This document shows, piece by piece, positions 8,451-16,396 of a DNA stretch of 64,000 nucleotides. The notes under the pieces were generated by a model, which saw nothing but the letters and a program-made list of their open reading frames with translations, was not told where the DNA came from and did no database searches. The stretch comes from Hymenobacter wooponensis (GTDB lineage Bacteria > Bacteroidota > Bacteroidia > Cytophagales > Hymenobacteraceae): contig NZ_SRKZ01000001.1 in NCBI RefSeq assembly GCF_004745865.1, positions 248,001-312,000 of the forward strand, written 5' to 3'. The translations under genes were made by a program, and so were the position numbers. Within the stretch, counting starts at the first letter, position 1, and each line of letters starts with the position of its first letter.

Positions 8451-10790
8451 TTATACTTGCATTGCTTTTGCCTGCAGCACTTTATCCGGCGTAATGGGTA
8501 AGCTGCGGATACGTTTGCCAGTGGCGTGGTACACCGCGTTGGCTACCGCCGCTGCTACACCTACCATCGAGATTTCACCAATGCCCTTCACCCCCATGGC
8601 GTTGATATAGGGGTCATGCTCTTCGATGAATTCCACGGTCATGTCCGGGATGTCGGCATTTACCGGAATATGGTAGTCGGCGAGGCTGGCGTTGGTGTAG
8701 CGGGCGAACTGGTCGTCGCGCACGGTTCGCTCCATCAGCGCGGAGCCAATGCCAAAGATGCTGCCGCCGATAATCTGGCTGCGGGCCGTTTTGGCGTTGA
8801 GAATGCGGCCGGCCGCGTGCACGCTCACCCATCGGGTTACGCGCACGGTACCCAACTCAGGGTCAACTTTCACTTCGCAGAAATGTGCTCCGAAGGAATG
8901 CATGGAGTGGCCCGCCATATCATCTTGGTGGCCCGAATCAGCGGGGCCGGCGGCCAATCCCGACTCGTAGCCGGCCCCATACTTGCCGTTGCCGGTTCCC
9001 TCGATGTCAGCAGTTTCGTTGCGCTTCATCAAGGTCGCGTAATCTTCACCTTTGGCCTTGTTAGCTTTCAATACCATCCGGCCGTTTTCGACCATCACAT
9101 CGGCAACTTTTGCCCGGTACAGCGGCGACTTCTTGTCCTGAGTAGCCAGCTTAATGAGCTTCTGCCACACGTCTTGGGCGGCCATATAGATGGACGAGGA
9201 TACGGTGCCCGCCGCCACCGAGCCGCCAGAGTTAGGAGCAGTAGGCAGCTTGGTGTCGCCGAGTTCAAAGCGCACTTTGTCCGGCGCAAGCCACAGCGCA
9301 TCGGCCGCTACCTGCGTCATAACGGTATAGGTGCCGGTGCCCAGGTCGGTGGCGCCAGTTTGCACCAGGGCGTGGCCGTCGGCATAGAGGCGTACCCGGG
9401 CCGTGCCTTGGTTGTTATGCACGGGGTAGCTGGCCGTAGCCATACCCATGCCCACCAGCAGGCGTCCGTCGCGAGTCTCGCCGGCTTTGGGGTTGCGCTT
9501 GCTCCAGCCAAACAGTTCGGCCCCACGGGCGTAGCATTGCTTTAGGCTTTTACTGCTCCACGGCTTGTTGGTGCTATAGTCTTTGTCAGCGTAGTTCAGC
9601 AGCCGGATTTGCAAGGGGTCTAGGCCTACCTGGTAGGCCAGATCATCCATGGAGCACTCAATGGCAAAAGAGCCGGGCGCTTCACCAGGGGCCCGCGTAA
9701 ACGTGGAGGTCATCACGTCGGCACGCGCTAGCTGGTAGGTTGACTCAAACGCCGGGCATTTATACAGCAGGTTGATGATGCGGCTATTTGGCTCGGCGTA
9801 GTTGTCCCAGGGTGAGGTTGTGGAGGTTTTCTCGTGAATCAGCGCCAGCAGCTTCCCCTCTTTGGTTGCCCCAACTTTCAGCGTTTGGGTCTGGTCTTCC
9901 CGGTGGCCCATGCTGGTAAACATCTGCGGGCGCGTAAGCGAAAGTTTCACCGGCCGCCCTACTGCCCTAGCCGCTTGTACCGTGAGCACCGTGTGGGGCC
10001 AGGTAGAACCTTTGCAGCCGAAACCGCCACCCAGGTATTTGGTCACCACGCGCACCTGCTCGGCCGCTAGGCCGAGCATGGTGCTCAGGGCCTTCTGGGT
10101 CCGCGTTACGCCCTGCGTCGATTCGTATACCGTTAGGCGGTCGGGCGCTTCCCAGTGAGCAGTGGTGGCACCGGGCTCCATGGGGTTATGGTGGTTGATG
10201 GCGTGCGTGTAGGTGTGCGTGAGTTGCACCGGGGCCGCGGCAAAGGCCGCTTTGGGGTTGCCCCGTACGGTATGCCCGTCGGTTTTGCCATCCTGCACCT
10301 TCTGCGGATCAAACAGCTCTGCTCTAGGGTCCACGTAAGAAGCCAAGGGCTTTTCGGCCGCAATCTGTACCCGCACGAGGGCTGCCGCATGCTGGGCGCG
10401 CTCCAAGGTATCGGCCACAATAATGGCTACCGGCTGCCCGGCGTAATGCACCTGGTCGGAGGTCAGGGGCAGGAAGCCCATAGGCGCCCCAATGGCCTTC
10501 TTGCCTTCCGGATCGTTGGGCGTTTTAGCGAGCTTGGGCACGTTTTGGTGCGTCAGGATAGCTAGTACGCCCGGCTCCTTTTGCGCCGCGCTGGTATCAA
10601 TGCTCTGAATCCGTCCCTTCGCAACATCGCTGGTCTTCAGTACCGCGTGCACTAAGCCAGGTAAGTTGTTAAACTCGGCGGAGTACTTTGCCTGGCCGGT
10701 TACTTTAGCCCGGCCATCTACCCGGTCTAGCGGCTGGCCCACCGAGCCGGCTTTCGGGTTGGTTTCAAAGAATGCTGGTTCGATATCCAT
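8451..10790 (-). CDS. Molybdopterin-binding subunit of aldehyde/xanthine dehydrogenase family
   Basis: 779 residues; catalytic large subunit of a three-component molybdenum hydroxylase, PaoC/YagR-like. Visible features: N-terminal hammerhead domain GRAKVTGQAKYSAE (27-40), cofactor-binding GGGFGCKG (254-261), AAGTVSSS in the middle of the cofactor domain, and the catalytic Glu at 739 in VKGIGE. A His/Met-rich insertion (GHQDDMAGHSMHSFGAHF) precedes the last domain. It has no signal peptide and probably travels to the periplasm folded together with the Tat-targeted iron-sulfur subunit. Family members oxidise aldehydes or N-heterocycles; PaoABC acts on aromatic aldehydes. Substrate here is inference. 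Confidence 0.88.
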   Translation of the reverse strand: MDIEPAFFETNPKAGSVGQPLDRVDGRAKVTGQAKYSAEFNNLPGLVHAVLKTSDVAKGRIQSIDTSAAQKEPGVLAILTHQNVPKLAKTPNDPEGKKAIGAPMGFLPLTSDQVHYAGQPVAIIVADTLERAQHAAALVRVQIAAEKPLASYVDPRAELFDPQKVQDGKTDGHTVRGNPKAAFAAAPVQLTHTYTHAINHHNPMEPGATTAHWEAPDRLTVYESTQGVTRTQKALSTMLGLAAEQVRVVTKYLGGGFGCKGSTWPHTVLTVQAARAVGRPVKLSLTRPQMFTSMGHREDQTQTLKVGATKEGKLLALIHEKTSTTSPWDNYAEPNSRIINLLYKCPAFESTYQLARADVMTSTFTRAPGEAPGSFAIECSMDDLAYQVGLDPLQIRLLNYADKDYSTNKPWSSKSLKQCYARGAELFGWSKRNPKAGETRDGRLLVGMGMATASYPVHNNQGTARVRLYADGHALVQTGATDLGTGTYTVMTQVAADALWLAPDKVRFELGDTKLPTAPNSGGSVAAGTVSSSIYMAAQDVWQKLIKLATQDKKSPLYRAKVADVMVENGRMVLKANKAKGEDYATLMKRNETADIEGTGNGKYGAGYESGLAAGPADSGHQDDMAGHSMHSFGAHFCEVKVDPELGTVRVTRWVSVHAAGRILNAKTARSQIIGGSIFGIGSALMERTVRDDQFARYTNASLADYHIPVNADIPDMTVEFIEEHDPYINAMGVKGIGEISMVGVAAAVANAVYHATGKRIRSLPITPDKVLQAKAMQV

Positions 10791-10892
10791 AAGGAGGTTA
10801 CGTCTTAGTAGGTGTGGCTTTGCAGAGCAGAGGAAGCTGTACCAGCTATTTCTTGCCTTGCTTAACCTTTCTGGCGGGCACAGTTTGAGTTG

Positions 10893-11876
10893 CTAGCCGG
10901 CTACTTTCTGCAGCGCCTGCACCAGCGTGTTCTGGGCCAACTCCACTTTAAAGCGGTTGTGCTCTCGGGGTTGAGCCCCACGCAAAGCAGCGGCCGCCGC
11001 CGCCCGGAATGTAGCCTCCGTGGCTGGCGCGCCGGTAAGCACTTGCTCCGCCTCGCGGGAGCGCCAGGGCTGGGCCCCCACCCCACCCAGCGCCACGCGG
11101 GCTGCCCGGATAGAACCACCCTGCACATCTAGGCCTACCGCGGCCGAGGCCAAGGCATAGGCATAGCTAGACCGCTCGCGTACTTTCAGGTAAGTAGACC
11201 GCTGGGTGTAAGCCGCCGCAGGCACTGTAATAGATACAATCAGCTCACCGGGTTCGAGCACGGTTTCCTTCTGCGGGGTATTGCCGGGCAACAGATAAAA
11301 CTCTGTGATGGGTACCCGGCGCTGCTTGCCTTTCGCGTTTTCCAGGGTCAATACCGCGTCGAAGGCAGCTAACGCCACCGATAAGTCGCCGGGGTAGGAG
11401 TTGGCAATGCAGGCGTCGCTCACGCCCAGAATAGCCAGGTTGTGGTTGTCGCCCTGCAGGGCGGGGCAGCCGGAGCCGGGCACGCGCTTATTGCACGGAA
11501 AGGCTGGGTCGCGGAAGTAACCACAGCGCGTACGCTGCAGAATGTTGCCGCCCATGCTGGCCATGTTGCGCAGCTGCGGCGAAGCGGCCAGCAGCAGTGA
11601 TTCTGAAATGGCCGGAAACTGCTGCTGTACAATGGGGTTTTCGCCCACGTCGCTCATGCGCTCCATGGCCCCTATGCGCAAACCGTCGTTGGTTTTCTCA
11701 ATGCCTTTGAAGGGTAGCAGGTTGATGTCAACCAGTTGGGAGTGCTGCTCCAGGTTGGCCTTCATCAGGTCTAGCAGCGTAGTGCCACCGGCAATGTAGG
11801 CCGCTTGTTTATCGTCGCGCACAATAGCGGTGGCGTCTTTGGCTTTTGAAGCCTGCTGGTAAGCAAAATTGTTCAT
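10893..11876 (-). CDS. FAD-binding (and 4Fe-4S) subunit of the molybdenum hydroxylase
   Basis: 327 residues. FAD-domain motifs AGGTTLLDLMK (29-39) and ASMGGNILQRTRCGYFRD (106-123) are clear. Four cysteines at 118, 128, 137 and 156 match the positions that bind the extra 4Fe-4S cluster in PaoB/YagS, which ordinary xanthine dehydrogenase FAD subunits lack; this is the best evidence for the Pao-type assignment. It passes electrons from the iron-sulfur subunit to an acceptor. It sits between the Fe-S and large subunits with about 100-base spacers. Confidence 0.87.
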   Translation of the reverse strand: MNNFAYQQASKAKDATAIVRDDKQAAYIAGGTTLLDLMKANLEQHSQLVDINLLPFKGIEKTNDGLRIGAMERMSDVGENPIVQQQFPAISESLLLAASPQLRNMASMGGNILQRTRCGYFRDPAFPCNKRVPGSGCPALQGDNHNLAILGVSDACIANSYPGDLSVALAAFDAVLTLENAKGKQRRVPITEFYLLPGNTPQKETVLEPGELIVSITVPAAAYTQRSTYLKVRERSSYAYALASAAVGLDVQGGSIRAARVALGGVGAQPWRSREAEQVLTGAPATEATFRAAAAAALRGAQPREHNRFKVELAQNTLVQALQKVAG

Positions 11877-11970
11877 CGAATAGAGCTGAGAACTGAGATT
11901 TTAAACTTGAAACTGGCTTGAGCATAGCGCTGAGTTTGTAGTCTCAGGTCTACCCTCCAGCATCCAAGCC

Positions 11971-12609
11971 CTACGCTTTGCCTGCCACTTCACGCACAGC
12001 CGCCACAATATTTGGGTAGGCCCCACACCGGCATAAGTTGCCGCTCATCCACTCCCGCGTTTGCGCGTCGGTGGTGGCATGGCCTTCATTCACGCAGGCC
12101 ACGCCCGACATGATTTGCCCGGAGGTGCAGTAGCCACACTGGAACCCATCGTGCTTGATGAAGGCGGCCTGCATCGGGTGCAGCTCCTCTCCTTTCGCCA
12201 GCCCCTCAATAGTCGTTATTTCCTTGCCCTGACTCATCACCGCCAGCGTGAGGCAGGAGTTAACCCGGCGGCCATCTACCAGCACCGTGCAGGCGCCACA
12301 CTGGCCGTGGTCGCAGCCCTTCTTGGTGCCCGTAAGGTCCATGTATTCGCATAGAGCATCCAGCAGAGTCACGCGTGGCTCCAGCTGCAGAGTGCGAACG
12401 GCCCCGTTTACCTTCAGGCGCATCTGCGAAACCCCTTCCACCTTACCCGATAGCGCGGTGAGGCGTTCTGCCTGGCTTATCAAAGGCGGCGCCAGCGCTA
12501 GGCCTAGAATACCACCGGCCTGCTTCATAAAGCTCCGCCGCGACTTATCATCAGGGAGTGGCTCCTGGGGCCTAGCGCCCGCCGGATCGTTGGGGAAATA
12601 CTCAGACAT
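11971..12609 (-). CDS. 2Fe-2S subunit of the molybdenum hydroxylase, Tat-exported
   Basis: 212 residues. A twin-arginine signal SRRSFMKQAGG (23-33) with a following hydrophobic stretch indicates Tat export, as in PaoA/YagT. The ferredoxin-like domain holds C99, C104, C107 and C119 for the first 2Fe-2S cluster; the helical domain holds C158, C161, C193 and C195 for the second. ATG at 12609 is used rather than the frame's earlier start at 12630, whose extra seven residues look untranslated. First gene of the hydroxylase operon; a 9-bp inverted repeat lies about 175 bases upstream. Confidence 0.88.
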   Translation of the reverse strand: MSEYFPNDPAGARPQEPLPDDKSRRSFMKQAGGILGLALAPPLISQAERLTALSGKVEGVSQMRLKVNGAVRTLQLEPRVTLLDALCEYMDLTGTKKGCDHGQCGACTVLVDGRRVNSCLTLAVMSQGKEITTIEGLAKGEELHPMQAAFIKHDGFQCGYCTSGQIMSGVACVNEGHATTDAQTREWMSGNLCRCGAYPNIVAAVREVAGKA

Positions 12610-12783
12610 AAGAAACGTTGATAAAAGCAAAATTCACAAACAGTCACCCACTTCCCCAGATAAACCAGACGGTTAGCAGCCGCCAATTCAACAGCACATT
12701 TACGTCTCGCTTAGTCCTGCGCTGTGAGCCTGCTTGCAGTATTACAGACCGCATACAGCTCAGCTCACTGTGCATGGGCGGGC

Positions 12784-12818
12784 AACTCAACCATGTACGC
12801 ATCCCAAACGGTTGAGTT
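12784..12818. promoter_or_regulatory. Inverted repeat upstream of the hydroxylase operon
   Basis: AACTCAACC (12784-12792) and GGTTGAGTT (12810-12818) form a perfect 9-bp inverted repeat with a 17-base spacer, about 175 bases before the start of the Fe-S subunit gene. It could be an operator or a hairpin; no regulator for it is identified. Confidence 0.3.
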
Positions 12819-12960
12819 CTGCCACTTACTCAATAAGAAGTGCAGTATTCTAGCTATTTGAAAATCAATGATTCTCTTCCAGTGGTGACCTAGCCCTCTC
12901 GGTAGCAATGTATGCGCAAGCAGTTAACTTACCCTTGCGCTTTAGGCCCTAGATAAAAGC

Positions 12961-13002
12961 CAACAAAAAAGCCTCCTGCATCAGCAGGAGGCTTTTTTGT
13001 TG
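12961..13002 (-). terminator. Terminator after TetR gene
   Basis: Perfect 19-bp stem (CAACAAAAAAGCCTCCTGC and complement) with loop ATCA; symmetric A and T runs make it usable in both directions. It follows the TetR stop at 13035. Confidence 0.88.
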
Positions 13003-13034
13003 GTGGGTAGACAAAGCATTTTTCTTGAGCTAGC

Positions 13035-13568
13035 TTACTTCTGAGGCTGGTACTTAGACTTAATGAAATCCAGCATTTCCCGGACTTGATCATCGTCTTT
13101 ATTTACCTCTATTTTCCAGAGAGCTTCTACTAGCAGCATCAGCAAGCTGGTTTCCTTGGCGGGGTCTTTATACCCTAGCTTTTCGAAGGCGTTGTGCAGC
13201 AGGGCGGGTACCGGCTGCAGGAAACGCTCGTGCTGCTTTTGAGCGGTAGCGCTATCAGTGAGCCGCGACTGAAGTTTCCAGAAGTGGGGCTCTTCACGTA
13301 CTAGTTTGTAGGGCAGCTCTACTACGCTGTGTACAAACTCAAGGGGGGCGCGGCCTTCATACCAGCCCCGGTTTTGCTCGATAATACGCTTGTAGCCCTT
13401 CTTGATGATGAAATCGAGCAACTGCTCCTTTGAGCCAAAATGCTTGAAAATAAGGGCTTCAGACACTCCCGCTTCCTTGGCAATTAATTGCGTGGGGGTA
13501 TGTTCAAAGCCCTTTTCCCCAAAAAGCTGTAGGGCAGTTTGAGCAATGTGCTGCTTGCGGTTGGTCAT
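13035..13568 (-). CDS. TetR/AcrR family transcriptional regulator
   Basis: 177 residues. The N-terminal helix-turn-helix is clear: ALQLFGEKGFEHTPTQLIAKEAGVS then ALIFKHFGSKEQLL (about 11-48). The C-terminal ligand domain is not recognisable to a specific class. It is transcribed away from paaK and shares a 0.7-kb intergenic region with it, so it may regulate itself and paaK. Three AGTRAGTG-N2-CACTTACT-like sites in that region are candidate operators for it, whereas the second TetR gene (15718) is the likelier reader of the AACTAAC palindromes; which protein binds which is inference. Confidence 0.85.
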   Translation of the reverse strand: MTNRKQHIAQTALQLFGEKGFEHTPTQLIAKEAGVSEALIFKHFGSKEQLLDFIIKKGYKRIIEQNRGWYEGRAPLEFVHSVVELPYKLVREEPHFWKLQSRLTDSATAQKQHERFLQPVPALLHNAFEKLGYKDPAKETSLLMLLVEALWKIEVNKDDDQVREMLDFIKSKYQPQK

Positions 13569-13916
13569 GGACGGAGTTCAGTTTGTGCTATTGGGGCTCA
13601 ATATAGCACCCTAAAATACCTCTATTGCGTAAATACGGCATTTTACTGTCCAGTATCTAGCAAAATTTACGCTTTCAATAGTCAGTCTGCTAACAGCCCC
13701 TGCCGCCCTTTCCACCCTCCACTTGGCACCACGTAGTCGAAAACTAACCGCGGCCGCCCTACAGTAGTAAGAGCAAGGAGTAGCCCCAAAGCTACCCGTA
13801 GGCCCTATATACCATAAGCCGGCCGAACTGGAGGGGGTCCAATTCGGCCGGCTGCGAGGAGGTAGAAATTTGGCGTCTGGGCTGGGGAGCCACACGACTT
13901 TCTACAAATTTCGCCA

Positions 13917-14008
13917 GATGGGTGGGATCAGCATCTGGGTAAACGGGGCGGTGGGAATTTTGGGTCCAGGTGGGGTGGGAGACACCTGGGTAAGCGGGCG
14001 TGGGAATT
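13917..14008. repeat. G-run-rich imperfect tandem repeat
   Basis: CTGGGTAA-CGGG--CG-TGGGAATT occurs at 13935-13959 and again at 13986-14008 with small differences. Around and between the copies there are about a dozen runs of three or four G on the plus strand, some with short loops, which is compatible with G-quadruplex formation. CCAGGT/ACCTGG (13966-13989) can also pair. Confidence 0.55.
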
Positions 14009-14080
14009 ATCAGTCAGTTGCCTTGGTGGGATAAGCCAGCTGATTGATGGGACAATATTAAGCAAAGATTTTTAAATGCA

Positions 14081-14117
14081 AGTAAGTATTCACTTTTTTA
14101 GTGAGTGTACACTTACT
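14081..14117. promoter_or_regulatory. Two adjacent TetR-type palindromes
   Basis: AGTAAGTA-TT-CACTTTTT (14081-14098) and AGTGAGTG-TA-CACTTACT (14100-14117) share an 8-2-8 layout with half-site AGTRAGTG. The second is palindromic except one pair. A third degenerate copy lies at 14219-14236. Size and symmetry fit a TetR operator. Confidence 0.5.
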
Positions 14118-14181
14118 AATACATCAATACTAACGCTTGTTATTGCCATTACAGCCTCCTACGGGCCATTTATGGATATTG

Positions 14182-14212
14182 TTGCGTTTAATAAAAAACT
14201 AACGAATGTTTG
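14182..14212 (+). promoter_or_regulatory. Candidate paaK promoter
   Basis: TTG at 14182-14184 and AATGTTTG at 14205-14212 are 20 bases apart, close to the Bacteroidota consensus TTG-N19/21-TAnnTTTG with one mismatch in the -7 box. The paaK ATG is 64 bases downstream. Confidence 0.4.
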
Positions 14213-14214
14213 TT
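14197..14214. promoter_or_regulatory. Candidate PaaR operator in the paaK promoter
   Basis: AACTAACGAATGTTTGTT is an inverted repeat (AACTAAC / GTTTGTT, one mismatch). Almost the same 18-mer, AACTAACGATTGTTAGTT, stands before paaA. The site overlaps the candidate -7 box at 14205-14212, so bound protein would block RNA polymerase. Confidence 0.6.
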
Positions 14215-14218
14215 TCAG

Positions 14219-14236
14219 CGGGAGTGTTCACTTACT
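14219..14236. promoter_or_regulatory. Third degenerate TetR-type palindrome
   Basis: CGGGAGTG-TT-CACTTACT has the same 8-2-8 spacing and an identical right half-site to the copy at 14100-14117. It lies 40 bases before the paaK start, downstream of the candidate promoter, a position suited to repression. Confidence 0.4.
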
Positions 14237-14275
14237 TTTATCAGCGTTCTTGCGTCATCCTCCCGCCTAACACCA

Positions 14276-15619
14276 ATGGTTTTCAACCCTGAGATAGAAC
14301 AACTACCGCTGCTGAAGCTGCGGGAATTGCAGAACGCTCGGCTGAAGCAACAGGTAGCTTACGTGTACGCTAGGGTCCCCTTTTACAAGCAGAAGCTAGA
14401 TGCTTTGGGGGTTCACCCCTCTTCCTTTAAAGGCTTAGAAGACTTACCCAAACTAGGCTTCACCAAAAAGACTGATTTCCGCGACAATTACCCTTTCGGC
14501 CTCTTTGCCGTGCCAGAAAGCGAGATAGCCCGCCTGCACTGCTCCAGCGGCACCACGGGCAAAGCTACCGTGGTAGGCTACACTGCCGCAGACCTAGGAG
14601 TATTTGCCGAAGTAGTAGCCCGTTCCTTAGCCGCCGCTGGCTGCCGACCCGGCATGAAGCTACAGAATGCCTATGGTTACGGGCTATTTACAGGTGGCCT
14701 AGGTATCCATTACGGCGCCGAAAAGCTTGGGCTCACGGTAATCCCCGTATCGGGGGGCGGCACCGACCGCCAGCTGCAGCTCCTGCAAGACTTTCAGCCG
14801 GAAATCCTTTGTGCCACTCCCTCCTACGCCCAGGTACTAGCCGAGGAAATGCAGCGCCGCGGTATTTCGCGGGAAGCCATCAATCTCCAATATGCCGCGC
14901 TGGGTGCCGAGCCCTGGACGGAAACCATTCGTCAGCAAGTGGAGACTGGCCTAGGCGTGCAGGCTACTAACATCTATGGCCTAAGCGAGATTATGGGCCC
15001 CGGCGTATCGCAGGAAGATGTGAACGAGCGGGGCACCGGCAGCTACATTTGGGAAGACCACTTCTACCCCGAAGTAGTAGACAAAGACACGGGTGAGCCC
15101 GTAGCTGAAGGGGAGTTAGGCGTATTGGTGTTTACTACGCTCACCAAAAAGGCCATGCCCATTCTGCGGTACTGGACCAACGATATTACCAACATCTACT
15201 ACGACAAGTCGGGGAGCCGCACCCACGTCAAGATGGGCCCCATCCGGGGGCGGTCCGACGATATGCTCATCATTCGGGGCGTAAACTTCTTCCATACCCA
15301 GGTAGAGGACATTCTGAGTGGCCTAGAGCACGTGAGCCCTTACTACCAGGTTATTGCCTCCCGCCGGGGCAGCATGGATGAGGTAGAAGTAAACGTAGAG
15401 GTTAGCCAAACGTTAATGCGTGAGCTAGGTCTTAACACCGTAACGGATGAGGCCATGGCGCAGCACGAATGCTTGCAGGCGCTACAGGGCTCTTTCGCCA
15501 AGAAAATCAAAGACAACATTGGGTTGAGCATGAAGGTCACGCTCCTAGGTTTTGGCGAGCTACCCCGCAGCGAAGGCGGCAAGCTGAACCGAGTTAAAGA
15601 CCTACGCAACCTGGCCTAG
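14276..15619 (+). CDS. paaK: Phenylacetate-CoA ligase
   Basis: 447 residues; AMP-forming ligase that activates phenylacetate with ATP and CoA, the first step of the aerobic phenylacetate pathway. The phosphate-binding loop SSGTTGK is at 90-96, preceded by FRDNYPFGLFAVP; YGLSEIMGPGV and GRSDDMLIIRGVNFF are the adenylate-binding and hinge motifs, and LPRSEGGKLNRV near the end supplies the C-terminal Lys. ATG at 14276 begins MVFNPEIEQLP, the usual family start; the frame is open 22 codons further upstream into the operator region. Lies first in the plus-strand paa cluster. Confidence 0.93.
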   Translation: MVFNPEIEQLPLLKLRELQNARLKQQVAYVYARVPFYKQKLDALGVHPSSFKGLEDLPKLGFTKKTDFRDNYPFGLFAVPESEIARLHCSSGTTGKATVVGYTAADLGVFAEVVARSLAAAGCRPGMKLQNAYGYGLFTGGLGIHYGAEKLGLTVIPVSGGGTDRQLQLLQDFQPEILCATPSYAQVLAEEMQRRGISREAINLQYAALGAEPWTETIRQQVETGLGVQATNIYGLSEIMGPGVSQEDVNERGTGSYIWEDHFYPEVVDKDTGEPVAEGELGVLVFTTLTKKAMPILRYWTNDITNIYYDKSGSRTHVKMGPIRGRSDDMLIIRGVNFFHTQVEDILSGLEHVSPYYQVIASRRGSMDEVEVNVEVSQTLMRELGLNTVTDEAMAQHECLQALQGSFAKKIKDNIGLSMKVTLLGFGELPRSEGGKLNRVKDLRNLA

Positions 15620-15717
15620 GCCACTTCAGTAGCAACTTCTAATGGCCCAAGAAACTTACCCGTCCAGCATTCTTCGCCTCATATAGTATACCGTCCTCCT
15701 GCCCTCTCCACCCAACA

Positions 15718-16353
15718 ATGGCTAAGAAAACAAAGACCAATAAACGGCAAACCATCATTGAGGAAGCTGCTAAGCTGTTCAAAGACCGAGGTTTCGGGGG
15801 TACGTCCATGCGCGACTTGGGCGCACAGGTTGGCATGGAAGCCGCCAGTATGTACAACCACATCAATTCCAAGGATGAGATTCTAGAGCACATCTGCTTT
15901 CACGTTTCCAATACCTATATCTCGCAGCTAGCTCAAATTGAGCAGACCGAGGCGTCCTACGTGGATAAAATCAAAGCGCTGGTTCGGCTGCACATTCATT
16001 TGATGATAGAAGACGGCGCAGCTGTTTCCGTAGCCAACAACGACTGGAAATATCTGACGGGTGACAAGCTGACTCAGTTTAAGGATGCCCGCAAGCGCTA
16101 TGAGCGGGGCTTCGCAGCCCTGATTGAACAAGGCATTGCCGCGGGCGAATTGCAGCCTGTGAACGTTTCGGTGGCGCTGTTCACCATTCTCTCGGCGGTG
16201 CGCTGGGTGGAGCTATGGTACCGGCCCGGTCGTGGTATTTCTGGCGAAGAGTTGGAGCAAAACATCATGACCATCCTGCTCAATGGCTTGGCGAAGGGCC
16301 AGCAGCAGCCCATTGAAGTACGTGAGCTAGTGCTTCCTTCTGACCACTCCTGA
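15718..16353 (+). CDS. TetR family regulator, PaaR-like
   Basis: 211 residues. Helix-turn-helix: AAKLFKDRGFGGTSMRDLGAQVGMEAASMYNHINSKDEIL (about 17-56); the C-terminal part resembles the TetR_C/KstR2-type ligand domain. TetR regulators in this position control phenylacetate genes and usually respond to phenylacetyl-CoA or a ring-opened CoA ester; that ligand is inferred. It is 98 bases after paaK and 43 before paaE on the same strand, so it is probably co-transcribed. Best candidate for binding the shared AACTAAC palindromes at 14197 and 17604. Confidence 0.85.
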   Translation: MAKKTKTNKRQTIIEEAAKLFKDRGFGGTSMRDLGAQVGMEAASMYNHINSKDEILEHICFHVSNTYISQLAQIEQTEASYVDKIKALVRLHIHLMIEDGAAVSVANNDWKYLTGDKLTQFKDARKRYERGFAALIEQGIAAGELQPVNVSVALFTILSAVRWVELWYRPGRGISGEELEQNIMTILLNGLAKGQQQPIEVRELVLPSDHS

Positions 16354-16396
16354 TCAGCCACCCTCCCTAGCCATTCTTACTCTGGTAACTCACCTC

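Larger units (their letters stand above)
12610..13034. other. Gap between hydroxylase operon and TetR gene
   Basis: 425 bases containing the inverted repeat at 12784-12818 and the TetR terminator at 12961-13002. No coding potential seen. The hydroxylase promoter must lie in its left part. Confidence 0.5.
13569..14275. other. Regulatory intergenic region upstream of paaK
   Basis: 707 bases without a convincing gene. It holds an 11-bp inverted repeat AGCCGGCCGAA/TTCGGCCGGCT at 13817-13853, a G-run-rich stretch with a tandem repeat at 13917-14004, three TetR-like palindromes (14081-14098, 14100-14117, 14219-14236), an AACTAAC palindrome at 14197-14214 and a candidate paaK promoter at 14182-14212. 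Confidence 0.6.

Noticed and set aside
13817..13853. AGCCGGCCGAA hairpin as a terminator
   Set aside because: The 11-bp stem has no T run and no gene ends next to it, so I mention it only within the intergenic entry.
13611..13895. Minus-strand open frame upstream of the TetR gene
   Set aside because: Composition is Arg/Ser/Pro-rich as expected for a chance frame in GC-rich spacer, and it spans a hairpin and candidate promoters.
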